This document shows positions 30,659 through 39,748 of a stretch of DNA of 64,000 bases, in pieces. Positions within the stretch are counted from its first letter, which is position 1; each line of letters starts with the position of its first letter. The notes under the pieces were generated by a model. That model saw only the letters and a program-made list of their open reading frames with translations, had not been told where the DNA came from and searched no databases. A program made the position numbers and the translations under genes. The DNA lies in NCBI RefSeq assembly GCF_900156335.1, contig NZ_FTMZ01000017.1, forward strand, positions 42,447 through 106,446, given 5' to 3'. This DNA comes from Sphaerotilus natans (GTDB lineage: Bacteria; Pseudomonadota; Gammaproteobacteria; Burkholderiales; Burkholderiaceae_C).

Positions 30659-32152
30659 CGGTCGGCCCTGACGCCCGACCAGCCAGGCCGGCGCGTCCTG
30701 CAGGCACACCGGGCGCAGGAAGCGCACGAGGGCCGCGTCGCCCACCGAGGTGCTCTCGGGGCGCGTGCTGCTCGGCCACGGGCCGCCGTGCTGCTGCGCG
30801 GCCGTCACCGCCACGCCGGTGGGCACGCCGGCGAACAGCACCCGCCCGGCGATCGCCATCGCGCCGCGCACCAGCGCCCGCGAGCGGTCGCCGTCCTGCT
30901 CGACGCCCCACAGCGTCACCGTCAGGCTGCCGCCGACGGCCTGCAGCACCTGCAGCGCCTGGCTCAAGCTGGCCGCGCGCACGATCAGACTGCTCGGGCC
31001 GAAGACTTCTTCCCGCAGCGCCGCGCGGGCGATGAACTCGATGGCGCTGACCTGCGCCAGCACCGGGCGCGGCGGCTGGCCGGCGGCGGCCGACTCGCGC
31101 AGCAGCAGCTCGGCGCCGGCCTCCTCCCAGTGCGCGACGCCGGCCTCGAAGGCGCCGCGCATCGTGCGGGTCAGCATCGCGTGCGGCTGCTGGCCGCCCA
31201 GCGCCTCGCGCAGCTGGGCCACGAAGCGGTCGTTGATCGCCTTGGCGGCCACGCCGGGCTGCAGCTCGTCGATCAGCAGGATCAGGCCGGGGTTGGTGCA
31301 GAACTGGCCGCAGCCCAGCGCGATCGAGCCCGCCAGCGTGGCCGCCAGCGCCGCGCCGTCGGTCGCGAGCCGGTCGGGCAGCGCGATCACCGGATTGACC
31401 GAGCCCAGCTCGCCGAAGAAGGGGATGGGGCGCGGGCGGGCGGCGGCCTCGGCGGCCAGCGCCGCGCCGCCCTGGGTCGAGCCGGTGAAGGCGCCGGCGG
31501 CGATCGCCGGATGGCGGATCAGCCGCACGCCGATGTCACGCCCGCCGCCCTGCACCAGGCCGATCAGGCCGGCGGGTAGGCCCAAAGCGGCCAGCGCCCC
31601 CTGCACCAGGCCGAACACCCGGTTGGAGAGCTGCAGGTGGCCGGTGTGGGCCTTGACGACGACGGGGCAGCCGGCGGCCAGCGCCGAGGCGGTGTCCCCG
31701 CCCAGCACCGAGAAGGCGAAGGGGAAGTTCGAGGCCGAGAACATCGCCACCGGGCCCAGCGGCACGCTCCAGCGCTGCATCGCCGGATGCCCGGCCGGCG
31801 GCGCGCCGGCCACCGCCGGATCGTCCACGAAGGCGAAGGGCTCGCCACGTTCAGCAATGTCCGCGAAGCGGCGCAGCTGGAAGGCGGTGCGGTCCAGCTC
31901 GCCGTTCAGGCGCACCGGGCCCAGCGCGGTTTCCTGGTCGGCCAGCGCCACCAGGCCTTCGCGGTCGGACTCGAGCGCGGCGGCCAGCGCGCGCAGCAGC
32001 GTGGCGCGCTCGGCGCCGGCGGCGGCCTGCCACAGCGGGAAGGCGGCGGCCGCGGCCTCGCAGGCGGCGTCGAGCTGGGCGGGCGAGGTCGCCGGCAGTT
32101 CGGCCAGCAGCGCGCCGGTGCGGGCGTCGAAGGAGGAAAGCATCTGGCTCAT
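30653..32152 (-). CDS. Alpha-ketoglutaric semialdehyde (2,5-dioxovalerate) dehydrogenase
   Basis: 499 residues. Aldehyde dehydrogenase of the KGSADH type: SASNFPFAFSVLGGDTASAL, KAHTGHLQLSN, GAFTGSTQGG, FGELGSVNPVIALP (catalytic Glu) and LGCGQFCTNPGLI (catalytic Cys). Oxidises 2,5-dioxopentanoate to 2-oxoglutarate, the last step of the glucarate/galactarate route, fitting gudD, garD and kdgD nearby. Confidence 0.92.
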   Translation of the reverse strand: MSQMLSSFDARTGALLAELPATSPAQLDAACEAAAAAFPLWQAAAGAERATLLRALAAALESDREGLVALADQETALGPVRLNGELDRTAFQLRRFADIAERGEPFAFVDDPAVAGAPPAGHPAMQRWSVPLGPVAMFSASNFPFAFSVLGGDTASALAAGCPVVVKAHTGHLQLSNRVFGLVQGALAALGLPAGLIGLVQGGGRDIGVRLIRHPAIAAGAFTGSTQGGAALAAEAAARPRPIPFFGELGSVNPVIALPDRLATDGAALAATLAGSIALGCGQFCTNPGLILLIDELQPGVAAKAINDRFVAQLREALGGQQPHAMLTRTMRGAFEAGVAHWEEAGAELLLRESAAAGQPPRPVLAQVSAIEFIARAALREEVFGPSSLIVRAASLSQALQVLQAVGGSLTVTLWGVEQDGDRSRALVRGAMAIAGRVLFAGVPTGVAVTAAQQHGGPWPSSTRPESTSVGDAALVRFLRPVCLQDAPAWLVGRQGRPV

Positions 32153-32197
32153 GGGAAGATCAACTCCAGGAAATCGTTTCGTGCCCTGTCAGGCGGC

Positions 32198-33313
32198 TCA
32201 GGTGGCGCCGTGCGCCTCGAAATGCATCGCGTACAGCGAGTGGCAGCTGGCCATGTAGAGGCGGTTGTTCTTGGGACCGCCCCAGCACAGGTTGGCGCAG
32301 CGCTCGGGCAGGCGGATGTGGGCCAGCGGCTTGCCAGCGGGGTTGAAGACCATCACGCCATCCAGATCTTCGGGACGCCCCTTGAGCTGGAAGACCTTGC
32401 GGCCACCGACGTCGCTGGGCTCGGCCTGCAGCGCGCCATTGCTGCCCCAGCCGCACCACAGGTTGCCGTCGCGGTCGACACGGAAGCCGTCGAGCGCGCC
32501 CTGGTCGGCCGCATCGATCAGCTTGGTCTTGTTGGAGACGCTGCCGTCCGGGTTCACGTCGAAAGCCCAGATGCTGCGGTTGGGCGTGCCCTTCCACTCC
32601 ACCACGTAGAGCTTCTTCTCGTCGGGGCTGAAGGCCAGCCCATTGGGGTTGACGATGTCGGTGATGACGGCCGTGATCTGCCCGTTCGGGTCGATGCGGT
32701 AGACGTTGGTGGTGGCCTGCTCGGGCTTGGCCTTGAAGCCTTCCCACTCGCCGTTGATGCCGAACAGCGGGTCGGTGAACCAGACGCTGTCGTCGCTCTT
32801 GACGACGATGTCGTTGGGCGCGTTCAGGCGCTTGCCCTCGAAGCGATCGGCCAGCACGGTGATCTTGCCGTCCTTCTCGGTGCGGACGACCCGGCGAGTG
32901 ACCGAGTGCTCGCAGGTGAGCAGGCGGCCCTGGCGGTCGCGGGTGTTGCCGTTGGCCCAGTTCGACGGGCTGCGGAAGACGGTGAAAGCCCCCGTCTTCT
33001 CGTCGAACTTCATGATGCGGTTGTTGGGAATGTCGCTCACCAGCACATGGCCGGGAGCGCCGTTGTCACCGGGAAAGTACACCGGGCCCTCGGCCCAGCG
33101 CATGCCGGTGGCGACCTGCTCCAGCGTGCTGCTGTAGATGCGGTACCTGGCGAAGGACGGGTCCAGGATCTGGACGGCCGGGTCGGGGTAGCGCGCATTC
33201 GGGCTGAAGGCGATGGACTGCGCCAGTGCCGGGGCGCCGAGCGCGGCCAGACCGGTGCTGGCGGCCACCTTCAGGATCTGGCGGCGGCTGGGGGTCGTGT
33301 CATTCATGGTCAT
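32198..33313 (-). CDS. Tat-exported SMP-30/gluconolactonase-like protein
   Basis: 371 residues from ATG 33313, chosen because GGAGGAGAC stands directly upstream; a farther in-frame start overlaps gudD. Twin-arginine signal SRRQILKVAASTGLAALG, cleaving near ALAQS. Mature part is a six-bladed SMP-30 propeller with metal-site segments WAEGPVYFP, LNAPNDIVVKSD, NPNGLAFSPDEKKLYV and LDGFRVDRDGNLWCG. Probably hydrolyses a sugar-acid lactone in the periplasm; a glucarolactone is the contextual guess. Confidence 0.85.
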   Translation of the reverse strand: MTMNDTTPSRRQILKVAASTGLAALGAPALAQSIAFSPNARYPDPAVQILDPSFARYRIYSSTLEQVATGMRWAEGPVYFPGDNGAPGHVLVSDIPNNRIMKFDEKTGAFTVFRSPSNWANGNTRDRQGRLLTCEHSVTRRVVRTEKDGKITVLADRFEGKRLNAPNDIVVKSDDSVWFTDPLFGINGEWEGFKAKPEQATTNVYRIDPNGQITAVITDIVNPNGLAFSPDEKKLYVVEWKGTPNRSIWAFDVNPDGSVSNKTKLIDAADQGALDGFRVDRDGNLWCGWGSNGALQAEPSDVGGRKVFQLKGRPEDLDGVMVFNPAGKPLAHIRLPERCANLCWGGPKNNRLYMASCHSLYAMHFEAHGAT

Positions 33314-33333
33314 GTCTCCTCCGGCCGGCGCGC

Positions 33334-34686
33334 TCAACGCACCAGGCAGGGTCGCTTGTTGTCGAAGGTCCAGCCCGGAATCAGGTACTGCATGGCGATG
33401 GCGTCGTCGCGCGCGCCCAGGCCGTGCTGCAGGTAGAGCTGGTGCGCCTTCTCGACCTCGACCATGTCGAGCTCGACGCCCAGGCCCGGCTTCTTCGGCA
33501 CCTGGACATGGCCGCCGACGATCTGCAGCGGCTCCTTCGTCAGGCGCTGGCCGTCCTGCCAGATCCAGTGGGTGTCGATGGCGGTGACCTTGCCGGGCGC
33601 GGCGGCGCCCACATGCGTGAACATCGCCAGCGAGACGTCGAAGTGGTTGTTGGAGTGCGAGCCCCAGGTCAGGCCCCAGTCGCGGCAGGTCTGCGCGACG
33701 CGCACCGAGCCGGCCATCGTCCAGAAATGCGGGTCGGCCAGCGGGATGTCCACGCTTTGCAGGCTCAGCGCGTGGGTGAACTGGCGCCAGTCGGTGGCGA
33801 TCATGTTGGTGGCGGTCGGCAGGCCGGTGGCGCGGCGGAACTCGGCCATCACCTCGCGGCCGGAGAAGCCGCCCTCGGCGCCGCAGGGATCTTCGGCGTA
33901 GGCCACCACGCCGCGCATGCGCTGGCCCAGGCGGATCGCGTCCTTCAGCAGCCAGCCGCCGTTGGGGTCGAGCGTCACGCGCGCCTCGGGGAAGCGCTCG
34001 TGGATGGCGGTGACCGCGTCCACCTCGGCGTCGCCGGCCAGCACGCCGCCCTTGAGCTTGAAGTCGTTGAAGCCGTACTTGGCGCGGGTGGCCTCGGCCA
34101 GCCGCACGATGGCCTCCGGCGTCATTGCCGCCTCGTGGCGCAGACGGAACCAGTCGTCATCAGAGTCCGGCTCGCTGGCGTAGGGCAGATCGGTCTTGCG
34201 CCGGTCGCCGACGAAGAACAGATAGCCCAGCATCTCGACCGCGTCGCGCTGGCGGCCCTCGCCGAGCAGGTCGCACACCGGCAGGTCGAGGTGCTGGCCG
34301 AGCAGGTCGAGCATCGCCGACTCGACCGCCGTCACCGCATGGATGGTGGTGCGCAGGTCGAAGGTCTGCAGGCCCCGGCCGCCCGAGTCGCGGTCGGCGA
34401 AGGCCTGCTGCACCTCGCGCAGCACCCGCAGGTGGTCGCCCACCGCCTGGCCGACGACCAGCGCCCGCGCATCCTCCAGCGTCTGGCGGATCTTCTCGCC
34501 GCCAGGCACCTCGCCGACGCCGGTCCGACCCGCGCTGTCGGTCAGGATCAGCAGGTTGCGGGTGAAGAAGGGCGCATGCGCGCCGCTCAGGTTCAGCAGC
34601 ATGCCGTCGCGGCCGGCGACAGGCACGACGCGCAGCGAGGCGATGCGCGGCAGCGCGGACAGGCCGAGGGTCGAGGAGGTGGTCAT
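33334..34686 (-). CDS. gudD: D-glucarate dehydratase
   Basis: 450 residues, enolase superfamily. Active-site Lys motif DFKLKGG, metal ligands in [15 protein letters not shown] and ATNMI, and catalytic His in [15 protein letters not shown]. Dehydrates D-glucarate (and L-idarate) to 5-dehydro-4-deoxyglucarate. The C terminus [14 protein letters not shown] is typical of GudD. Part of a minus-strand operon with kdgD and a Bug protein. Confidence 0.96.
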   Translation of the reverse strand: MTTSSTLGLSALPRIASLRVVPVAGRDGMLLNLSGAHAPFFTRNLLILTDSAGRTGVGEVPGGEKIRQTLEDARALVVGQAVGDHLRVLREVQQAFADRDSGGRGLQTFDLRTTIHAVTAVESAMLDLLGQHLDLPVCDLLGEGRQRDAVEMLGYLFFVGDRRKTDLPYASEPDSDDDWFRLRHEAAMTPEAIVRLAEATRAKYGFNDFKLKGGVLAGDAEVDAVTAIHERFPEARVTLDPNGGWLLKDAIRLGQRMRGVVAYAEDPCGAEGGFSGREVMAEFRRATGLPTATNMIATDWRQFTHALSLQSVDIPLADPHFWTMAGSVRVAQTCRDWGLTWGSHSNNHFDVSLAMFTHVGAAAPGKVTAIDTHWIWQDGQRLTKEPLQIVGGHVQVPKKPGLGVELDMVEVEKAHQLYLQHGLGARDDAIAMQYLIPGWTFDNKRPCLVR

Positions 34687-34717
34687 CGTGGGGCGGAGGG
34701 TGAGGATCGGGGAGAAA

Positions 34718-35686
34718 TCAGTCGGCCGTGATCTTGCGCGTCTCGATCAGCTGCTTCCAGCGCGCGCTCTCGCGCTGCTGGTAGGCGGCGAACTGCTCGG
34801 GCGTGTTGGCGACGATCTCGAAGCCCAGCGCGGTGAACTGCTGGCGGATCTTCGGATCGTTCATGACCGCCACCAGCGCCTCGTGCATCTTGGCGCGGAT
34901 GTCGGCCGGCAGGCCCTTCGGGGCCGAGACCGCCTGCCAGGACTGCACGTCGGCGCCCTTGACGCCCGACTCGGCCAGCGTCGGCACGTTGGGCAGCACC
35001 GGCGAGCGCTTCTCGCCGGTGATCGCCAGCACCTTGAGCTTGCCGGCGTTGATGTGGCTGAGCACCGAGTTGATGTTCATGAAGCCGGCATCGACCTGGC
35101 CGCCGAGCAGGTCGGAGATGGCCGGGCCGCCGCCCTTGTACGGGACGTGCGTGCCGCTGGTGCCGGTCTGCAGCCAGAACAGCTCGGCCGTCAGGTGGTC
35201 GGACGAACCGTTGCCCGAGGAGGCGAAGGTCATCTTGTCCGGATTGGCCTTCAGGAAGCTCAGCACGTCGGCGAGCGACTTGTGCGGCGAGCTGGCCGGC
35301 ACCACCAGCACATTGGGCGCCTGCACCAGCACCGAGAGGTGGTCGAAGTCCTTCGTGGCGTCGTAGGGCACCGACTTCATCAGGTGCGGCGCGATCACCA
35401 GCGGACCCAGCGAGGTCACCAGGAAGGTCTGGCCGTCCGGGGCGGCGCGCTTGACCTGCGCCGCGCCGATCGTGCCGGTGGCCCCGGCCCGGTTGTCGAC
35501 CATGAAGGTCTGATTGAAGCGCTCCTGCAGCTTGGTGCCGATGGTGCGCGCCACCATGTCGGAGGCGCCGCCCGGCGGGAAGGGCACCAGCAGGGTGACC
35601 GGCTTGGCGGGCCAGGCCTGGGCCTGGGCGGCGGCGGCCAGCAGCGTCAGGGCGCAGGCCGCAAGGAGCTTCTTCGCGATCTTCAT
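34718..35686 (-). CDS. Bug/TctC-family periplasmic binding protein (second copy)
   Basis: 322 residues with signal peptide [20 protein letters not shown] cleaving near AQAQA. Bug signatures [34 protein letters not shown] and [17 protein letters not shown]. Located between kdgD and gudD, so glucarate or galactarate is the likely ligand. No membrane components of the transporter are present in the window. Confidence 0.9.
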   Translation of the reverse strand: MKIAKKLLAACALTLLAAAAQAQAWPAKPVTLLVPFPPGGASDMVARTIGTKLQERFNQTFMVDNRAGATGTIGAAQVKRAAPDGQTFLVTSLGPLVIAPHLMKSVPYDATKDFDHLSVLVQAPNVLVVPASSPHKSLADVLSFLKANPDKMTFASSGNGSSDHLTAELFWLQTGTSGTHVPYKGGGPAISDLLGGQVDAGFMNINSVLSHINAGKLKVLAITGEKRSPVLPNVPTLAESGVKGADVQSWQAVSAPKGLPADIRAKMHEALVAVMNDPKIRQQFTALGFEIVANTPEQFAAYQQRESARWKQLIETRKITAD

Positions 35687-35739
35687 GGTCGGATGTCTCC
35701 GGGAAGGTAGGTTCTTCTGGTGGGGGACGGAAAGAAGTT

Positions 35740-35765
35740 CAGCCGATCAGCCAATCAGCCGATCA
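35740..35765. repeat. Short direct repeat at the kdgD 3' end
   Basis: CAGCCGATCAGCCAAT is followed immediately by a partial second copy CAGCCGATCA that includes the kdgD stop codon. Probably replication slippage; no function evident. Confidence 0.5.
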
Positions 35766-36674
35766 CTGGGCGCCCAGCGGCGCCATCAGCGCGCGCAGTT
35801 CTTCCACCTCGGCGGGCAGCATGTCCGACAGCGGCGGGCGCACCGGACCGGCCGAGTGGCCGGCGATCGCGGCCCCGGCCTTGACGATCGACACCGCATA
35901 GCCTTCGCCCTTGTTGCGCAGCGCGATGTAGGGCAGGAAGAAGTCGCGGATCAGGCGGTCGCAGGTGGCGGTGTCGCCGGCGGCGTGGGCGTTGTAGAAC
36001 TCCATGGCGGTCTTCGGGATGAAGTTGAAGACGGCCGACGAGTAGACCGGGCAGCCCATCGCCTTGTAGGCGCCGGCGAAGACTTCCGCCGTGGGCAGGC
36101 CGCCCAGATAGGCGAAGCGCTCGCCCAGGGTCTGGCGGATGGCGACGAACTTCTCGATGTCGCCGATGCCGTCCTTGAAGCCGATCAGGTTCGGGCAGGT
36201 CTCGGCCAGCACCAGCAGGCTCTTGGGCGTCAGGCGGCAGGCGCCGCGGTTGTAGACCACCACGCCGAACTTCACGCTGCGGCAGACGGCCTGCACATGG
36301 GCGATCAGGCCTTCCTGGCTGGCTTCGGTCAGGTAGTGCGGCAGCAGCAGGATGCCCTGCGCGCCCAGGCGCTCGGCTTCCTGGGCGTACTGGATCGCCA
36401 CGCGGGTCGGGCCGCCGGCGCCGGCCAGGATCGGGGTGCGGCCGCGGCAGGTGTCCAGCGCCACCTTGATGACCTCGCTGTACTCGCCCGGCTCCAGCGA
36501 GAAGAACTCGCCCGTGCCGCCGGCGGCGAACAGCGCCGAGGCGCCGTAGGGCTGCAGCCACTCCAAACGCTCGGCATAGCCCTTGGGCTCGAAGTTCAGC
36601 TCGGCGTCGAAGTCGGTCAGCGGGAAGGACAGCAGGCCCGATTCGAGGACAAGCTTGAGCTCTTGAGGCGACAT
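35763..36674 (-). CDS. kdgD: 5-dehydro-4-deoxyglucarate dehydratase
   Basis: 303 residues, DapA/NAL aldolase fold. Schiff-base Lys in [11 protein letters not shown], catalytic Tyr in [11 protein letters not shown], and substrate loop [17 protein letters not shown]. Dehydrates and decarboxylates 5-dehydro-4-deoxyglucarate to 2,5-dioxopentanoate. First gene of the minus-strand hexarate operon, divergent from garD with operator-like sites between them. Confidence 0.95.
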   Translation of the reverse strand: MSPQELKLVLESGLLSFPLTDFDAELNFEPKGYAERLEWLQPYGASALFAAGGTGEFFSLEPGEYSEVIKVALDTCRGRTPILAGAGGPTRVAIQYAQEAERLGAQGILLLPHYLTEASQEGLIAHVQAVCRSVKFGVVVYNRGACRLTPKSLLVLAETCPNLIGFKDGIGDIEKFVAIRQTLGERFAYLGGLPTAEVFAGAYKAMGCPVYSSAVFNFIPKTAMEFYNAHAAGDTATCDRLIRDFFLPYIALRNKGEGYAVSIVKAGAAIAGHSAGPVRPPLSDMLPAEVEELRALMAPLGAQ

Positions 36675-36725
36675 GGTGATTGGCTCCGTGGGGGGTGACA
36701 GGGATCGCTATCGATCAGCGTTGAC

Positions 36726-36740
36726 AGTCATCGTACAACT
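36726..36740. promoter_or_regulatory. Degenerate GntR-type operator, kdgD side
   Basis: AGTCATCGTACAACT shares the 9-mer TCGTACAAC with the perfect site at 36827 and has the same arm-3-arm layout with 4 of 6 arm pairs matching. Lies 52 nt upstream of kdgD. A nearby inverted repeat GATCG-CTAT-CGATC (36703-36716) may be a further site. Confidence 0.5.
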
Positions 36741-36826
36741 AGCCCTCCCCAATGCCCTAGCAGTGAAAACCCTTAGCCCTACACGATCAGTGCTATTTTG
36801 GCGCCATGCTGCTTGCGGCAATTGCA

Positions 36827-36841
36827 TGTTGTCGTACAACA
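36827..36841. promoter_or_regulatory. GntR/FadR-type operator, garD side
   Basis: TGTTGTCGTACAACA has perfect 6-bp arms around CGT and contains TTGTCGTACAA, matching the FadR-subfamily pattern TNGTNNNACNA. Located 43 nt upstream of the garD start in an AT-rich 209-nt divergent region. The cognate regulator gene is not in the window; the only FCD regulator seen is at 49805. Confidence 0.65.
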
Positions 36842-36883
36842 AGGAACAATCACACCTCTCATTCCCCGGATCCAGGTCTGCCC

Positions 36884-38464
36884 ATGAACGACAACGCCGC
36901 CCCGGCCCCGCGCGCTCCGCTGACGCTGCGCATGCACCCCGACGACAACGTCGCCATCGTCGCCAACGACGGCGGCCTGCCCGCCGGCACGGCGCTGGCC
37001 TGCGGCCTGGTGCTGCGCGAGACGGTGCCTCAAGGGCACAAGGTCGCGCTGCGTGATCTGGCCGAGGGCGAGGCGGTGCTGCGCTACGGCGTGCCGATCG
37101 GCTACGCGCTGCAGCCGCTGCCCGCCGGATCATGGGTCAACGAGCGCCGGCTGCAGATGCCGGCCGCCCGCGAGCTCGAGGGCCTGCCGATGGCCACCGT
37201 GCGCCGCGAGCCGGCCCCGCCGCTGGAAGGCTTCACCTTCGAGGGCTACCGCAACCCGGACGGCTCGGTGGGCACGCGCAACCTGCTGGCGATCACGACG
37301 ACGGTGCAGTGCGTGGCCGGCGTGGTCGATCACGCGGCGCGGCGCATCCGCGAAGAGCTGCTGCCGCACTACCCGAACGTCGACGGCGTGGTGGCGCTGG
37401 AGCACGGCTACGGCTGCGGCGTGGCGATCGACGCGCCCGACGCGATCATCCCGATCCGCACGGTGCGCAACCTGGCGCTGAACCCCAACTTCGGCGGCGA
37501 GGTGCTGGTGGTCAGCCTCGGCTGCGAGAAGCTGCAGCCCGCGCGGCTGCTGCCGCCCGGCTCCTTCCCCATCCACGACGGGCGCGACCCGCAAGGCGGC
37601 CCCGACACGGTGTGCCTGCAGGACGAGGCCCATGTCGGCTTCATGTCGATGATCGAGGACATCGTCGAGCGCGCGAAGCCGCATCTGGCGCGGCTGAACG
37701 CGCGTCGGCGCGAGACGATTCCCGCCAGCGAGCTGGTGGTGGGCGTGCAGTGCGGCGGCTCGGACGCCTTCTCCGGCGTGACCGCCAACCCGGCGGTGGG
37801 CTTTGCCGCCGACCTGCTGGTGAGCGCCGGCGCCACCGTGATGTTCAGCGAGAACACCGAGGTGCGCGACGCGGTCGAGCAGCTCACCTCCCGCGCGGCC
37901 ACGCCCGAGGTGGCCGAGGCCATCGTGCGCGAGCTGGGCTGGTACGACCGCTATCTGGACCGCGGGCGCGTCGACCGCTCGGCCAACACCACGCCGGGCA
38001 ACAAGGCCGGCGGCCTGTCCAACATCGCCGAAAAGGCGATGGGCTCGATCATCAAGAGCGGCTCCTCGGCCATCTCGCATGTGCTCTCGCCGGGCGAGAA
38101 GCTGCGCGCCGACCAGCGCGGTCTGGTCTTCGCCGCCACCCCCGCCAGCGACTTCATCTGCGGCACGCTGCAGCTGGCCGCCGGCATGAACCTGCATGTC
38201 TTCACCACCGGCCGGGGCACGCCCTACGGCCTGGCGCAGTGCCCGGTCATCAAGGTGGCGACCCGCTCGGACCTGGCGCGGCGCTGGCACGACCTGATGG
38301 ACGTCAACGCCGGGCGCATCGCCGACGGCGAGCAGACGATCGAGGAGGCCGGCTGGGCGATGTTCCGGCTGATGCTCGACGTCGCCAGCGGCCGCAAGAC
38401 CTGGGCCGAGCACTGGAAGCTGCACAACGCGCTGGTGCTGTTCAATCCGGCGCCGGTGACCTGA
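36884..38464 (+). CDS. garD: Galactarate dehydratase
   Basis: 526 residues, GarD/UxaA family. Short N-terminal SAF-like domain ([19 protein letters not shown]), then [27 protein letters not shown] and [21 protein letters not shown], all family signatures with the conserved Cys/His residues. Dehydrates galactarate to 5-dehydro-4-deoxyglucarate, joining the pathway at kdgD. Monocistronic and divergent from kdgD. Start ATG 36884 gives the usual length. Confidence 0.95.
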   Translation: MNDNAAPAPRAPLTLRMHPDDNVAIVANDGGLPAGTALACGLVLRETVPQGHKVALRDLAEGEAVLRYGVPIGYALQPLPAGSWVNERRLQMPAARELEGLPMATVRREPAPPLEGFTFEGYRNPDGSVGTRNLLAITTTVQCVAGVVDHAARRIREELLPHYPNVDGVVALEHGYGCGVAIDAPDAIIPIRTVRNLALNPNFGGEVLVVSLGCEKLQPARLLPPGSFPIHDGRDPQGGPDTVCLQDEAHVGFMSMIEDIVERAKPHLARLNARRRETIPASELVVGVQCGGSDAFSGVTANPAVGFAADLLVSAGATVMFSENTEVRDAVEQLTSRAATPEVAEAIVRELGWYDRYLDRGRVDRSANTTPGNKAGGLSNIAEKAMGSIIKSGSSAISHVLSPGEKLRADQRGLVFAATPASDFICGTLQLAAGMNLHVFTTGRGTPYGLAQCPVIKVATRSDLARRWHDLMDVNAGRIADGEQTIEEAGWAMFRLMLDVASGRKTWAEHWKLHNALVLFNPAPVT

Positions 38465-38568
38465 AGCACCGTTCCTGCGCCCGGATCGACCCAGGGCAGT
38501 GCGGCCGATCCACCCGATCGGTGCACGGCCTGGCCGTGGCGCCACGCACCGGCATGGCATGGCGCCTG

Positions 38569-38580
38569 CTTGTATACCAG
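38569..38580. promoter_or_regulatory. Operator-like palindrome upstream of BMP transporter operon
   Basis: CTTGTATACCAG is symmetric at 10 of 12 positions around GTATAC, a core used by several FCD-type GntR regulators. Lies 31 nt upstream of the first gene of the operon whose last gene encodes such a regulator (49805). Confidence 0.5.
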
Positions 38581-38611
38581 CTGAAATCCCAACCAACAGC
38601 TGGAGTCCGCC

Positions 38612-39736
38612 ATGCGTTCCCTCCCCCGCCACCCGAACCGCCGCGACTGGCTGCGCACCGTCGGCCTCACCGGAGCCGGCCTGGCCGCCTCCGGCGTGCC
38701 CGGCCTGGCGCTGGCCCAGAAGCCGCTGACCGTCGGCTTCGTCTATGTCGGCCCGAAGGACGACTTCGGCTACAACCAGGCGCACGCTGAAGCGGTGGCC
38801 GTGGTGAAGAAGATGGCCGGCATCAAGGTGGTCGAGGAAGAGAACGTGCCCGAGACCAACGCCGTGCAGAAGACCCTGCAGGGCATGATCTCGCAGGACG
38901 GCGCCACGCTGCTGTTCCCGACCTCGTTCGGCTACTTCGACCCGCACATGCTGGCGGTGGCGGCCAAGAACCCCGACGTGCGCTTCGCCCACTGCGGCGG
39001 CTTGTGGAGCGAAGGCAAGCACCCGAAGAACACTGGCAGCTTCTTCGGCTACATCGACGAGGCGCAGTACCTCAACGGCGTCATCGCCGGCCACATGAGC
39101 AAGTCGAAGAAGCTCGGCTTCATCGCGGCCAAGCCGATCCCGCAGGTGCTGCGCAACATCAACGCCTTCACGATGGGCGCCCGCTCGGTCGACCCGACCA
39201 TCACCACGCAGGTCATCTTCACCGGCGACTGGTCGATGCCGGTCAAGGAAGCCGAGGCCACCAACAGCCTGGCCGACCAGGGCGTCGACGTCTTCACGAT
39301 GCACGTCGACGGCCCGAAGGTGATCGTCGAGACGGCGGCCAAGCGCGGCAAGTTCGTCTGCGGCTACCACGCCAGCCAGGCCAAGCTCGCCCCGAACGCC
39401 TACCTGACCGGCGCCGAGTGGAACTGGGTCACCGCCTACACCCAGATCATCGACGCGGCCAAGACCGGCAAGCCGCACCCGAACTTCGTGCGCGGCGGGC
39501 TGAAGGACGGCTTCGTCAAGACCTCGCCCTATGGCGCGATGGTGCCGGAAGGCGCGCGCAAGGCCGCCGACGGCGTCAAGGCGGCGATGGTCGCGGGCAA
39601 GTTCGACATCTTCAAGGGCGAACTCAAGGACAACACCGGCAAGGTCGTCATCCCGAAGGGCAAGGTCTACAAGCAGACCGATGTCGAGCTGGAGTCGATG
39701 AACTACCTGGTCGACGGCGTCATCGGCAAGGTCTGA
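38612..39736 (+). CDS. BMP-family ABC substrate-binding protein
   Basis: 374 residues with a twin-arginine-like signal (PNRRDWLRTVGLTGAGLAAS, cleaving near ALAQK). Mature part is a BMP/PnrA-type binding protein: VGFVYVGPKDDFGYNQAHAEA, HCGGLWSEGKHPKNTGSFFGYIDEA trimmed to the family's YIDEAQYLNGVIAG. Such proteins bind nucleosides or related nitrogen heterocycles. First gene of a long operon with permeases, an ATPase (45187) and amide hydrolases, so the ligand may be a urea-polymer or a heterocycle rather than a nucleoside. Confidence 0.88.
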   Translation: MRSLPRHPNRRDWLRTVGLTGAGLAASGVPGLALAQKPLTVGFVYVGPKDDFGYNQAHAEAVAVVKKMAGIKVVEEENVPETNAVQKTLQGMISQDGATLLFPTSFGYFDPHMLAVAAKNPDVRFAHCGGLWSEGKHPKNTGSFFGYIDEAQYLNGVIAGHMSKSKKLGFIAAKPIPQVLRNINAFTMGARSVDPTITTQVIFTGDWSMPVKEAEATNSLADQGVDVFTMHVDGPKVIVETAAKRGKFVCGYHASQAKLAPNAYLTGAEWNWVTAYTQIIDAAKTGKPHPNFVRGGLKDGFVKTSPYGAMVPEGARKAADGVKAAMVAGKFDIFKGELKDNTGKVVIPKGKVYKQTDVELESMNYLVDGVIGKV

Positions 39737-39748
39737 GGCGAGGCCGCC

